A DNA stretch of 64,000 nucleotides from NCBI RefSeq assembly GCF_050434145.1, contig NZ_JBNPVX010000012.1, positions 1-64,000 of the forward strand, in the 5' to 3' direction. A program made the position numbers and the translations under genes. The notes under the pieces are model-generated. The model saw only the letters and a program-made list of their open reading frames with translations. It made no database searches and was not told the origin of the DNA. How positions within the stretch are numbered: position 1 is the first letter of the stretch; the number at the start of each line of letters is the position of its first letter. This document shows, piece by piece, positions 36,406-45,745 of this stretch. Source of the stretch: JAISST01 sp050434145. GTDB taxonomy: Bacteria > Fusobacteriota > Fusobacteriia > Fusobacteriales > Fusobacteriaceae.

Positions 36406-37029
36406 CTATACACCCCAAGTATTAGGGGATTTATTCCATTTTGCAGCAATTTCTGCTTCTTCTGTAGTTAAGTATTTTTCTTCTTTTGCTAATTCTATCA
36501 ATGCAGAAAAATTTGATAAAGATTCCCATTTGATTTTCTGAGCTGCAAAATTAGTAAATGCTTTTTCAAATTCATATGAGAATATTGCAATAACTTCCAC
36601 TTCTGTAGCACCAGCAGCATAGGCAGCTTCGACAGCTTTGATAGAACTTCCACCAGTTGAAATCAAGTCTTCTATAATTATAACTTTTTTGCCATTAAGA
36701 TCTGCCCCTTCGATTTGTTTTCCAGCACCATGTTCTTTTTTTTCTGCTCTGATATAACTCATAGGTTTTTTCATTTCCCATGCAATGAAAGCAGCCCATG
36801 GGATGCCTGCAGTGGCAGTACCAGCGATTACATCAAAGTTCTTGTCTTCTAATTTTGTAATAAATTCTTTTACAAATATAGCTCTTTCCTCTGGATAAGC
36901 TATCATTTGTCTATTATCACAATATATAGGACTTTTTATACCTGATACAAATGTGAAAGGAGAAGCAACATTTAATTTTACTGCTTCTGTTTTTAAAAGT
37001 GCCTGAGCAACAATTTTTTCTTTAGTCAT
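36406..37029 (-). CDS. pyrE: Orotate phosphoribosyltransferase
   Basis: 207 residues. Makes orotidine monophosphate from orotate and PRPP. It shows SPFTFVSGIKSPIYCDNR, the substrate loop region YIRAEKKEHGAGKQIEGA and the PRPP-binding VIIIEDLISTGGSS. Its start overlaps the pyrC end by 8 bases, indicating coupling. Last gene of the pyrF-pyrC-pyrE operon. Confidence 0.94.
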   Translation of the reverse strand: MTKEKIVAQALLKTEAVKLNVASPFTFVSGIKSPIYCDNRQMIAYPEERAIFVKEFITKLEDKNFDVIAGTATAGIPWAAFIAWEMKKPMSYIRAEKKEHGAGKQIEGADLNGKKVIIIEDLISTGGSSIKAVEAAYAAGATEVEVIAIFSYEFEKAFTNFAAQKIKWESLSNFSALIELAKEEKYLTTEEAEIAAKWNKSPNTWGV

Positions 37030-38245
37030 AATATTTCACCTCAACTCCTATTCTATTATTATTAAAATTTCCATTGTAATAAACTATATTTCCTCTTACT
37101 ATGGTAGCGATGATCTTGGCACCTCTATTTTTGGTTTCATATGGAGTCCAACCAGATTTAGATATGATTTTATCTTGTGAAATAGGAGAATTGTCTGATA
37201 TATCAATAATTACCAAGTCACCATCATAACCTATTTTTATTTGTCCTTTGTTTTTAATTTTCATAATTTCAGCAGGTTTTTGTGACATAACTTCAGTCAA
37301 TCTTTTGAGTGAAATCTTCTTTTCTCTTACACCATTTATCATCATTTCCAGAGAATGTTCAATACTGGGGATACCAAATGTAGTTTTTGCAAGTTTTTCA
37401 GATATTAAATGTGGTGCATGATCAGTTCCAATAGCATCAATAGTGCCATCTGCTAATCCTTTCCAAAGAGCATCGTTATCATCTTTGTCTTTTAATTCAG
37501 GTTTCATTCTGAGTAAAAGATTACTTCTATCACTTTTGGCTACATCTTCTTTATTTAAGAATAAATGATGGGGTGTAACTTCTCCAAAAATCTTTAATCC
37601 CTCTTTTTTTGCATTGGCAAGTTGAATTACTTCACTTGCTTTTGATAAATGGCATAAGTATAGAGGTGTACCAGTTTTTTTTGCAAGATAAATGGCTTTT
37701 TCTACCATTTCTTCTTCAGCATGTACTGCAACGATTTTAGAATTTCTAAAAATTTTTTCTAATATATGATCATCTTCTACAAGCATATCACCTGTAGATA
37801 CATTGAGAAAAATCTTAGTAGCTGCTACAAGACTGGTAATTTTCGGAATTTCATCAGAATTATCTGATTTGCTTCCACCAAAATAGAATCCATAATCAAC
37901 ATAAGAATTTCCAAGAGCTTTATTTTTTTTTTCTACAAGCAGTTGATAAGTAGTAGTGTTGGGGATAGTATTTGGCATGTCAATAAAAGTGGTAACTCCA
38001 CCTCTCGCACAAGCCATACTCCCTGATTTGAACTCCTCCTTTTGTGTAAGACCAGGATCTCTCATATGAGTGTGAATATCAACCACTCCTGGTAATACAT
38101 AATTATAGTTAGCATCAATTATTTCATGACCCATGATGTTTTCTATTTTATCTTCTATTCTAGAAAATAGATTATTATCAATCAAGATATCTTTAATGGT
38201 TTCTTCATTATTCTCATTTATTAATTTACAATTTTTAATTAACAT
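37022..38245 (-). CDS. pyrC: Dihydroorotase, class I
   Basis: 407 residues, an amidohydrolase that closes carbamoyl-aspartate to dihydroorotate. Metal site DIHTHMRDPGLTQKEEF, CARGGVTTFIDMPNT, HLSKASEVIQLA, TPHHLFL and the Asp in AIGTDHAPH. In class I enzymes two zinc ions are bridged by a carboxylated Lys; in this protein that position is not the canonical lysine by simple reading and should be checked by alignment. AGGAG is near the start. Confidence 0.92.
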   Translation of the reverse strand: MLIKNCKLINENNEETIKDILIDNNLFSRIEDKIENIMGHEIIDANYNYVLPGVVDIHTHMRDPGLTQKEEFKSGSMACARGGVTTFIDMPNTIPNTTTYQLLVEKKNKALGNSYVDYGFYFGGSKSDNSDEIPKITSLVAATKIFLNVSTGDMLVEDDHILEKIFRNSKIVAVHAEEEMVEKAIYLAKKTGTPLYLCHLSKASEVIQLANAKKEGLKIFGEVTPHHLFLNKEDVAKSDRSNLLLRMKPELKDKDDNDALWKGLADGTIDAIGTDHAPHLISEKLAKTTFGIPSIEHSLEMMINGVREKKISLKRLTEVMSQKPAEIMKIKNKGQIKIGYDGDLVIIDISDNSPISQDKIISKSGWTPYETKNRGAKIIATIVRGNIVYYNGNFNNNRIGVEVKYYD

Positions 38246-38263
38246 AGAGTACTCCTTTTCTAT

Positions 38264-38295
38264 GGTGTCATTTAAGCTATCAACAAGCTGACACC
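38264..38295 (-). promoter_or_regulatory. Intercistronic hairpin between pyrF and pyrC
   Basis: Perfect 7-bp stem GGTGTCA/TGACACC enclosing AGCT on both sides of an 18-nt loop; no T-run follows. Probably an RNA processing or stability element within the operon. Confidence 0.45.
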
Positions 38296-38316
38296 AATAT
38301 TAACGAAAAAATTTTG

Positions 38317-39039
38317 TTATAAAATTTTAGCAAGTCCTTCTTCTATTTCTTGGGAAATAAGATTAGCAGCCTTAATAGGGTCTTGATTCTTTGTAATAGG
38401 ACGACCTACTACAAGATAATCACAGCCATTTTGCATAGCATCATATGGTGTCATTATACGTTCTTGATCATCTGTAGAAGACCATTTAGGTCTTACACCA
38501 GGGCAAACAGTCTTAAAACTATTTCCACATACAGATTTGATAATTTGTGCTTCCCAAGGTGAGCATACTACCCCATCCAACCCTGATTCTTTTACTAACT
38601 TTGCAAAGTTAAGAGCAAGTTCTTGCAAGGTCCATTTTGAATTAAAGGTTTCTAGTACATCTTCATTGGATAAGCTAGTCAATACAGTAACACCTATTAC
38701 AACACTTTCAGGTGCTATTTTACTTACTTCTTCAGCAACTTTTTTCATCATTTTCTTTCCGCCACTAGCATGAACATTGAACATAAATACATTTTGTTTG
38801 GCAGCATAAACAGCAGCCATTGCTGTGGTATTGGGGATATCATGAAATTTTAAGTCTAAGAATATTTTTTTGTTTTTTTCTTTTAGATAATCAATAATCT
38901 CACCTTTTGAATTCAAAAATAACTCTAATCCAACTTTATAAAAAGTTACATTATCTTCCAAAAGATCTACAAAATTTTTAGCTTTTTCATAGGTATCAAA
39001 GTCAAGAGCGACAATCATACGGTCTTTTCCTAGGGACAT
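38317..39039 (-). CDS. pyrF: Orotidine-5'-phosphate decarboxylase
   Basis: 240 residues, type-1 (group I) enzyme. Converts OMP to UMP. The active-site motif is FLDLKFHDIPNT, with IVALDFDTYEKA at the start, GLDGVVCSPWEA, TVCPGVRP and YLVVGRPITKNQDP at the end. First gene of the operon; pyrC follows after a 71-nt spacer with a hairpin. Confidence 0.95.
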   Translation of the reverse strand: MSLGKDRMIVALDFDTYEKAKNFVDLLEDNVTFYKVGLELFLNSKGEIIDYLKEKNKKIFLDLKFHDIPNTTAMAAVYAAKQNVFMFNVHASGGKKMMKKVAEEVSKIAPESVVIGVTVLTSLSNEDVLETFNSKWTLQELALNFAKLVKESGLDGVVCSPWEAQIIKSVCGNSFKTVCPGVRPKWSSTDDQERIMTPYDAMQNGCDYLVVGRPITKNQDPIKAANLISQEIEEGLAKIL

Positions 39040-39127
39040 ATTTCAATACTCCTTAAATAATTATAAAATTTTTTTCTTTATATAGAATATCATAAAAAAT
39101 GAAAAAATTCTATTATGAATTAAAAAA

Positions 39128-39156
39128 TAATCCTCAATTTTCTTATTTGAGGATTA
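39128..39156 (-). terminator. Terminator of the GntR gene
   Basis: Perfect 10-bp stem TAATCCTCAA/TTGAGGATTA with a 9-nt loop, followed on the minus strand by TTTTTTA. It separates the regulator from pyrF. Confidence 0.85.
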
Positions 39157-39170
39157 ACATGTTTATAGAT

Positions 39171-39860
39171 TTATTTTTTGAAGTAGCTAGGGTATTTTTT
39201 ATATAGTAAATCAATTTTTGAAAAAATATTAGTTAAGTGTGTATTAACTAACTCAGAAATATTTTCAGTATTTTTTGTTTCAATGGCTTTCAAAAAAGTT
39301 TCATGTTGTTCTAATATTTTATCAATATTAATCCTTCCACGCAGATCAAGCATACGAAGCCGATTATAATGCGTGCTCATGTTATCTATTTGTGACCAAA
39401 TTCGCTCCTTATTACAACCATCAAAAATAATTTTGTGGAAAAGGTTATCTAATTTTAAAAATTCATAAGCATTATATCCAAGAGCGATTAAAGTTTTTTG
39501 CAGTGAAAAAATTGTTTTTAATTCTTGAAGAGATTTGAAAGGGAAATTGTTACCTGCTTCAATTAAAATAGCATCTTCTAAATGAATTCTCATAAATATG
39601 GCTTCTTCTACATATGTCATCGATATTGGAGTAATATATGTTCCTTTCTGTGGAAAAATATCAATAAGATTTTCTTCTGCAAGTTTAATAAATGCTTCTC
39701 GTATAGGAGTTCGACTAACATCAAAAACATCAGTAAATTCGTTTTCACTGATTGATTGTCCAGGTTCTAAATTTAAAGAGAGAATATTTTCTCTTATTGT
39801 TTGGTAGATGTAATTACGAGAATTTTCTCCATCTTTTTTAGGGGCAATATTTAGCGGCAT
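39171..39860 (-). CDS. GntR-family regulator (FCD type) next to TRAP system 2
   Basis: 229 residues. N-terminal winged helix (YIYQTIRENILSLNLEPGQSISENEFTDVFDVSRTPIREAFIKL, about residues 17-75) and an FCD effector domain with the metal-ligand pattern DNLFHKII ... HYNRLR ... EQHETFLKAIE. It is divergent from the dctP-Q-M genes at 40,155, so it probably controls them in response to the imported acid. A close family relative sits after TRAP system 3. Confidence 0.9.
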   Translation of the reverse strand: MPLNIAPKKDGENSRNYIYQTIRENILSLNLEPGQSISENEFTDVFDVSRTPIREAFIKLAEENLIDIFPQKGTYITPISMTYVEEAIFMRIHLEDAILIEAGNNFPFKSLQELKTIFSLQKTLIALGYNAYEFLKLDNLFHKIIFDGCNKERIWSQIDNMSTHYNRLRMLDLRGRINIDKILEQHETFLKAIETKNTENISELVNTHLTNIFSKIDLLYKKYPSYFKK

Positions 39861-40080
39861 GTAGACTCCTTGTATAATATAATCAAGCTATGAAGGTAGC
39901 TTAAACCTTTCTAGATAAATGAATATAACATAGTTATCAGTATAATATGTGCATATCATATAAATACTTTGTTTGTATTTAAAAGATGTATTTTGAATTA
40001 AGAATGAGATCTTAAAAAAATATTTTCTCATTATATATTACATTTTATAAAAAGAAAAATCAAATTATTTTTTATTTATA

Positions 40081-40109
40081 TTGACTTTTTTTTAAATTCA
40101 CGATATATA
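40081..40109 (+). promoter_or_regulatory. Promoter of TRAP system 2
   Basis: TTGACT (40,081-40,086), 17 bases, TATATA (40,104-40,109), about 45 bases before the dctP start. The gap back to the GntR gene (39,861-40,080) is AT-rich, with ATATGTGCATAT near 39,945 as a possible palindromic site. Confidence 0.7.
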
Positions 40110-40154
40110 TATTAATATACAAGTTAAAAATTATTATAAAATTTGGAGGTTAAG

Positions 40155-41132
40155 ATGAAAAAGATTTTTACATTATGTTTGTTTTTAGGACTTTTATTAA
40201 GTTCGGCGTTATTGGGGACTGATAAAAAATATACTTTAAAAATGTCAACACAATTGAATGAGACCAGTCCAATGGTACAAGGTTTTAAAGAATGGGCAGA
40301 AACAGTAAAAACTAAAACTAATGGAAATGTAATAATTGAAATATATCCATCGGCTCAATTAGGTAGTGACGAAGATGTAATAGAGCAAGCTATACAAGGT
40401 GTAAATGTAGGTGTATTAACAGATGGTGGACGTATGAGTAACTATGTAAAAGATATAGGGATTATAGGAATGCCTTACATTGCTTCAAATTATGCAGATG
40501 TAGTGGCAATAACAAAAACAGATGTATTTAAAAAATGGGAAGATGAGTTGGCTACTCAAAATGGAATAAGAGTGTTATCTTTCAATTGGTATGATGGAGC
40601 TAGACACTTTTTAACAAATAAACCAGTAAAAACTCCTGAAGATTTACAAGGTGTAAGAGTAAGAACCCCAGGTGCACCTGTATGGTCAAAATCTGTAGCT
40701 GCTATGGGGGCAACACCTATTGCTATGGGATGGGGAGATACATATAATGGAGTACAATCTAAGGCTGTAGATGGTTGTGAAGCGCAACATACTGCATCTT
40801 ATGGACAACGTCTTTATGAAGTATTAAAATATATCAACAAAACATCACATTTTCAATTGGTTAATGGGATTATAGTTGGTGAAGCTTGGTTTAATAGATT
40901 ACCAGATGAATACAAAACTATATTGATAGATGAATGTAAAGTAGCAGCTGAAAAAAATGCTGAATTAGTAGCATCTGTAGGTGATGATTTTGAAAAGAAA
41001 ATGGTTGAAGCTGGGATGGAAGTAGTGGAAGTAGATGTAGAGAGCTTCAAGAAAGCAGCAGAAAAAGCATACGATGAATTAGGATTCAAAGAATTGAGAG
41101 ATGCAATATACAAAGAAATAGGAAAAAATTAA
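40155..41132 (+). CDS. dctP: TRAP transporter solute-binding protein (system 2)
   Basis: 325 residues from ATG 40,155 (GGAGG seven nt upstream; a TTG 12 bases earlier is inside the binding-site region). Signal peptide KKIFTLCLFLGLLLSSALLG. DctP family: FKEWAETVKTKTNGNVIIEIYPSAQLG, the carboxylate-binding LQGVRVRTPGAPVW and MGWGDTYNGVQSKAVDGCEAQ. More diverged from system 1 than system 3 is, so probably a different substrate. A 15-bp hairpin follows the stop. Confidence 0.92.
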   Translation: MKKIFTLCLFLGLLLSSALLGTDKKYTLKMSTQLNETSPMVQGFKEWAETVKTKTNGNVIIEIYPSAQLGSDEDVIEQAIQGVNVGVLTDGGRMSNYVKDIGIIGMPYIASNYADVVAITKTDVFKKWEDELATQNGIRVLSFNWYDGARHFLTNKPVKTPEDLQGVRVRTPGAPVWSKSVAAMGATPIAMGWGDTYNGVQSKAVDGCEAQHTASYGQRLYEVLKYINKTSHFQLVNGIIVGEAWFNRLPDEYKTILIDECKVAAEKNAELVASVGDDFEKKMVEAGMEVVEVDVESFKKAAEKAYDELGFKELRDAIYKEIGKN

Positions 41133-41141
41133 AAATTATAT

Positions 41142-41177
41142 GTTCTAAATAGGTTGAAAATCCAACCTATTTAGAAC
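41142..41177 (+). promoter_or_regulatory. Intercistronic hairpin dctP-dctQ (system 2)
   Basis: Perfect 15-bp stem GTTCTAAATAGGTTG/CAACCTATTTAGAAC with a 6-nt loop, just after dctP. No T-run follows, so it probably protects the dctP message 3' end or partly limits read-through, giving more receptor than membrane subunits. Confidence 0.75.
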
Positions 41178-41198
41178 TAGTTAAAATTAGGAGTTTTT

Positions 41199-41678
41199 AT
41201 GAAAAAAATATATGATTTATTTTGTAAAATTGAAGAATTTATTGTTTGCTTTTTTTTGGCGACAATAACTACATTAGTTTTTATATCAGCAGTGGCAAGA
41301 ACTATAAAGAAACCTATTAATTGGGCACAAGATGTATCCCTTTTACTTTTTGCATGGTTAGTGTTTTTAGGAGCTGATATGGCTTTAAGACATGCAGACT
41401 TTGTGCGAGTAGATATGTTGATACAAAAGTTACCAGATAAAATTAGTAAATTCTTATATTATTTCTGGTATATTATCATAATAATTTTTTTAACAGTGTT
41501 GATAAGATATGGAATCCCACTTAGCATTCAAAACTCTAAGAGATTATTTCAAACACTTGGAATAAGCTATTCATGGGCTACTATTAGTGTACCTGTGGGA
41601 TCATTTTTGATGATTATAACTATATTATTAAAATTAGTAGGATTAGGATCTATTGCTAAAGGTGGTGAAGCTATATAA
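41199..41678 (+). CDS. dctQ: TRAP transporter small permease (system 2)
   Basis: 159 residues, four helices. Family motif region INWAQDVSLLLFAWLVFLGADMAL and HADFVRVDML. AGGAG precedes the ATG. Its last base is the first base of dctM, so the pair is coupled. Confidence 0.9.
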   Translation: MKKIYDLFCKIEEFIVCFFLATITTLVFISAVARTIKKPINWAQDVSLLLFAWLVFLGADMALRHADFVRVDMLIQKLPDKISKFLYYFWYIIIIIFLTVLIRYGIPLSIQNSKRLFQTLGISYSWATISVPVGSFLMIITILLKLVGLGSIAKGGEAI

Positions 41679-42967
41679 TGGGAATAGTAGTAATAGTATT
41701 TTTTATTCTATTGCTTTTGGGAATGCCAGTGGCATTTGCAATAGGGATATCAGGGACAGTGTTTTTTATAGCTACACCAGATTTACCTTACAGTATCGTT
41801 GTACAAAAAGTAGTTAGTTCTACTCAGAGTTTCACTTTATTGGCTATTCCGCTATTTGTATTTGCTGGAAATCTAATGAATAATACTGGTATAACTTCAC
41901 GTTTGATAAAATTGTCTAATGTGCTGACAGGTCATATGTATGGGAATTTGGGTCAAGTATCTTGTGTATTATCTACATTGATGGGCGGAGTATCTGGTTC
42001 TGCAAATGCTGATGCTGCTATGGAATGTAGAGTGTTAGGACCTTCTATGACAGAAAGGGGATATGCTAAAGGATATTCAGCTGCTATAAATGGGATATCA
42101 TCATTGATTACAGCGACAATACCACCAAGTATGGGACTTATAATATATGGTTCTATAGGTGAGGTATCTATAGGAAGATTATTTGCGGCTGGTATAGTAC
42201 CTGGAATAATGATGATGATTGCATTAATGATTACAGTAAGAATAACAGCTAAAAATAGAAATTATTTACCAGAAAGAAAAGAAAGAGCCAGTATGTCTGC
42301 CATTATCAAAGCATTTGTAGATAGTATATGGGCTTTGTTGTTTCCAATAATTCTAATAGTTGGGATAAGATTCGGGATATTTACTCCATCAGAATCTGGT
42401 GCATTTGCTGCCTTTTATGCAATTTTTGTAGGAGTGTTTATATATAAAGAATTAACATTCAGTTTATTTATAAAAACTCTTAGAGACAGTGCAAAAGATA
42501 TTGGGGTAATAATGATATTGGTAGCCCTGTCTGGAATATTTGGTTATGGAATTGTTTATGATAGTATACCACAAAAAATGGCTAGTTTTTTGATTAATGC
42601 AACAGGAAATCCTTATTTTCTACTATTAATAATAATCGGGATACTAGTATTTTGTGGAATGTTTGTGGAGACTACAGTTATTGCACTTTTATTGACTCCA
42701 ATATTATTACCAGTAGTAAAAAAAGTAGGAATAGATCCAGTTCAGTTTGGGATAATAATGATGACTATAGTAACAATGGGAATTATGACACCTCCTGTTG
42801 GGATTGCTTTATATACCACTTCCAGTATAATGGGTTGTAAGCCTGAAGAAACTGCTAAGGAATCACTTCCATTTATAGTAGCAGTAGTGATTGTAGTATG
42901 TATTTGCATATTTTGTAAGGATATCGTTTTATTTTTACCTAATATGATATTTGGACCTGCAATATAA
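41678..42967 (+). CDS. dctM: TRAP transporter large permease (system 2)
   Basis: 429 residues, about 12 helices, DctM family: GMPVAFAIGISG, STLMGGVSGSANADAAMECRV, TATIPPSMGLIIYG, FTPSESGAFAAFYA and MTPPVGIALYTTSSI. Transports the DctP-2 ligand with sodium or protons. It ends the operon. Confidence 0.92.
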   Translation: MGIVVIVFFILLLLGMPVAFAIGISGTVFFIATPDLPYSIVVQKVVSSTQSFTLLAIPLFVFAGNLMNNTGITSRLIKLSNVLTGHMYGNLGQVSCVLSTLMGGVSGSANADAAMECRVLGPSMTERGYAKGYSAAINGISSLITATIPPSMGLIIYGSIGEVSIGRLFAAGIVPGIMMMIALMITVRITAKNRNYLPERKERASMSAIIKAFVDSIWALLFPIILIVGIRFGIFTPSESGAFAAFYAIFVGVFIYKELTFSLFIKTLRDSAKDIGVIMILVALSGIFGYGIVYDSIPQKMASFLINATGNPYFLLLIIIGILVFCGMFVETTVIALLLTPILLPVVKKVGIDPVQFGIIMMTIVTMGIMTPPVGIALYTTSSIMGCKPEETAKESLPFIVAVVIVVCICIFCKDIVLFLPNMIFGPAI

Positions 42968-43003
42968 AAAATAACATAAAAATATTTTGAATTTATGAAT
43001 TAT

Positions 43004-43043
43004 AGACTATAGACAGGTAAATTTTGTTTATGGTCTTTTTTTT
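43004..43043 (+). terminator. Terminator of TRAP system 2
   Basis: AGACTAT pairs with ATGGTCT (one G-T pair) or, alternatively, AGACAGGTAAA with TTTATGGTCT; in both cases a run of eight T's follows at once. Confidence 0.65.
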
Positions 43044-43088
43044 GAGATACCTAAAGGTTTGTGCCTCAAAAGTACTTGAAAAAAATAA

Positions 43089-43129
43089 AACAAACAACTA
43101 TAAATTTTGCTTTTTAATAGCTGTTTGTT
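43089..43129 (-). terminator. Terminator after uxuA
   Basis: Minus-strand stem AACAAACAGCTAT/ATAGTTGTTTGTT (one G-T pair, 15-nt loop) followed by a T-rich run, 43 bases past the uxuA stop. Confidence 0.7.
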
Positions 43130-43171
43130 CTTAAATTCAAAATATTAAATTTTAATAAGAATCTAAAATTC

Positions 43172-44248
43172 TTACTTTTTATTTCCTTTTACTATGGCTT
43201 CCCATAAGCCATTAAGATAAGTAAGCCCTAATGCTCTATCATAGAGTCCATAACCAGGTCTTCCTATTTCATCCCATATCATTCTACCATGATCAGGTCT
43301 TATGTATCCATCAAATCCTGTATCAAAAAAAGCTTTCATGATTTCATACATATCTAGATTTCCATCACTAGATAAATGAGATGCTTCTCTGAACTTTCTT
43401 GGTCCCAGGAATTTTACATTACGAACATGTGCACATGCAATACGATCCATATTTCCAAAATGACGAATGATGCTAGGAAGATCATTATCAGGATTAGAAC
43501 CCAAAGAACCAGTACATAAGCAAAGAGAATTAGCCTTGCTATCTACTAATGCAAGAATTGAATCAAATTGCTCTTTACTGTGTGCAATACGTGGTAATCC
43601 AAATATTGGCCAAGCAGGATCATCAGGATGAACAGCCATACGAATACCAACTTCTTCGCATACAGGTATAATTTTTTCTAAGAAATATTTATAGTTTTGT
43701 AGTAATATTTCTGGAGTGATATCTTTATATACAGCTAAAACCCTTTCCAATTCTTTTAATCGCTCAGGTTCCCATCCAGGTAATGTAAACCCATTGGAAT
43801 TTTTAGTTGTTTCTTCTACTAATTTTAGAGGTGTCATTCCTTCCAATTCTTTTTCATCATAATATAGTACATTGGAACCATCTTCAATGACTCTTGCTAA
43901 ATCAGTTCTCAACCAATCAAATACAGGCATAAAATTGTAGACTATAACTTTTACTCCACATTTTGCAAGATTTCTTATTGTAGTAATATAATTTTCAATG
44001 TATTTATCTCTAGAAGGTACACCCATTTTGATATCTTCGTGTACATTAACACTTTCTATTACTTCCACCTCTAAGCCACCATCATTAACATGTTTTACAT
44101 ACTTTTGGATTTCTTCTAGTGGCCACACTTCACCAGCAGCATATTGATCTAAAAGTCCCATAAGACCTGAACATCCAGGAATTTGTTTGATTTGCTTCAA
44201 AGTTACACTATCATTCCCTTCACCATACCAACGGAAAGTCATTTTCAT
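43172..44248 (-). CDS. uxuA: Mannonate dehydratase
   Basis: 358 residues. Dehydrates D-mannonate to 2-keto-3-deoxygluconate in the hexuronate pathway. Typical parts: MTFRWYGEGNDSVTL at the start, EVIESVNVHEDIKMG, VIVYNFMPVFDWLRTDL, RMAVHPDDPAWPIFGLPRI, LCLCTGSLGSNP, CAHVRNVK and RPDHGRMIWDE, the His/Cys/Asp metal ligands. Upstream of it in the same direction is a zinc dehydrogenase gene (99-nt gap); uxuB lies 6.6 kb away on the other strand. Confidence 0.95.
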   Translation of the reverse strand: MKMTFRWYGEGNDSVTLKQIKQIPGCSGLMGLLDQYAAGEVWPLEEIQKYVKHVNDGGLEVEVIESVNVHEDIKMGVPSRDKYIENYITTIRNLAKCGVKVIVYNFMPVFDWLRTDLARVIEDGSNVLYYDEKELEGMTPLKLVEETTKNSNGFTLPGWEPERLKELERVLAVYKDITPEILLQNYKYFLEKIIPVCEEVGIRMAVHPDDPAWPIFGLPRIAHSKEQFDSILALVDSKANSLCLCTGSLGSNPDNDLPSIIRHFGNMDRIACAHVRNVKFLGPRKFREASHLSSDGNLDMYEIMKAFFDTGFDGYIRPDHGRMIWDEIGRPGYGLYDRALGLTYLNGLWEAIVKGNKK

Positions 44249-44347
44249 TTTTACTTACCTCCAAATTTATATTAAATTTTTTAAGATATTTATAAGTTTT
44301 ATTTTACAGTTTATTACTAAACAAGCTACATTTTATATTTTTATTAA

Positions 44348-45364
44348 TTAAAATTCAAGTATTATTTTCATTGTATTTTCAGGGTCATTTTTCAATTGTT
44401 CAAAGGCTTTTTCTATATCAGTAAATTTGAAATGATGTGTAATAATCTTTGATGGATCTAGTTGTTTTGATTCTACCCATTCTATGACTTGTGGAAATCT
44501 ATTATTATTCAATCTAGTACCTCTTATATCCAATTCTCTACTCGTAATAGAAAATTCTGTAATCTGAGCAATAGAATCATGAAATCCCATAGTGACAACT
44601 ACTCCAGCAGATCTTGTTGCCAATGTCGCTTCTTTTAATGATATTCCTACACAGGCTGCATCAATAGAAACATCAGCACCAATTCCATCAGTTAATTCCA
44701 AGACCTTTTCAACTGTATTTTCTTTTTTCGTATTAATGGTGTATGTAGCACCAAATTCTTTCGCTTTTGTCAATCTATCATCTACTATATCAGTAAGAAT
44801 ACATTTGGCACCTATTATATTACACACTTGTAAAATAGTAAGAGCAATCTGACCACTTCCATATATTAATACTGTATCACCTTTTTCTATTCCACCACGA
44901 TTTACTACTTGAGCTGCTACAGTGTATGGTTCTATTATAGCTGCAATATCCCATGGAATATCTTTTGATAATTTGAAAACATTTTTTTCAGGAACAGAAA
45001 CATATTCTCTATATCCACCATCAATATGTACTCCAGTAACTTTGAGGTTGGCACAGACATTACTACGTCCTTTTTTACATATTGGACATATACCACAGTT
45101 ATTTACTGGATTGACAGTAACGTGATCCCCTACAGATACATGAGTAACGTTTTTACCAATTTCAATAACCTCTCCAGCAAATTCGTGACCAATTACTCTA
45201 GGGTAAGTAGCAACAGGAGAAGTACCTTTATAAATGCTTATATCAGAACCGCAAATACCAGCAGTTTTGACTTTTATTAATACTTCATCATCATTTTTTA
45301 TGACTGGAATAGGTTCTTCTTCTATCATAAGATTGTTGGGGTTGATTACTCTGATGACTTTCAT
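44348..45364 (-). CDS. Zinc-dependent medium-chain dehydrogenase (polyol/sugar-acid type)
   Basis: 338 residues. Catalytic-zinc motif GICGSDISIYKG and GHEFAGEVIEIG, structural-zinc cysteines NNCGICPICKKGRSNVC, and an NAD Rossmann motif VLIYGSGQIALTILQ. The MDR superfamily includes sorbitol, threonine and idonate/galactonate dehydrogenases; next to uxuA a sugar-acid oxidation or reduction is likely but unproven. A paralogue precedes uxuB at 49,811. AGGAGG is before the ATG. Confidence 0.88.
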   Translation of the reverse strand: MKVIRVINPNNLMIEEEPIPVIKNDDEVLIKVKTAGICGSDISIYKGTSPVATYPRVIGHEFAGEVIEIGKNVTHVSVGDHVTVNPVNNCGICPICKKGRSNVCANLKVTGVHIDGGYREYVSVPEKNVFKLSKDIPWDIAAIIEPYTVAAQVVNRGGIEKGDTVLIYGSGQIALTILQVCNIIGAKCILTDIVDDRLTKAKEFGATYTINTKKENTVEKVLELTDGIGADVSIDAACVGISLKEATLATRSAGVVVTMGFHDSIAQITEFSITSRELDIRGTRLNNNRFPQVIEWVESKQLDPSKIITHHFKFTDIEKAFEQLKNDPENTMKIILEF

Positions 45365-45594
45365 TTAAATCCTCCTATAAATTTATTTATATAAGTTAAA
45401 GCATACTGATTTTAAATGTATTAACTTATAAAATTTCTTGTTTGGCACTATATAAACTATTATATTGATATATTAGTTTGCTTGATTAAAGATAGCACAT
45501 TTTTTTGATTAATGCAATAGAAAATTCTTGATTTTATTGAGAATTTCTTTGAAAATGCAAGAAAAGGAGAAAATTTATTTAATAAAAAATTATA

Positions 45595-45623
45595 TTGACT
45601 TATTTCATTTGTTAGGTTACAAT
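45595..45623 (+). promoter_or_regulatory. Promoter of TRAP system 3 with a nearby LacI-like half-site
   Basis: TTGACT (45,595-45,600), 17 bases, TACAAT (45,618-45,623). About 40 bases further on, TTTGAAAACGTTGAAA (45,659-45,674) carries the GAAAACGTT half-site also found in the LacI operator at 18,217. The rest of the 381-base gap shows no gene. Confidence 0.75.
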
Positions 45624-45745
45624 AAAAACATAAAATAGTTTGAAATGGTACAAAACTTTTTGAAAACGTTGAAATACTATGTTAATATTAAAGATTTGTG
45701 CAAAAAGAACTGATATTTTAGTTGGTAATTAAAAGGAGGAGAAGA

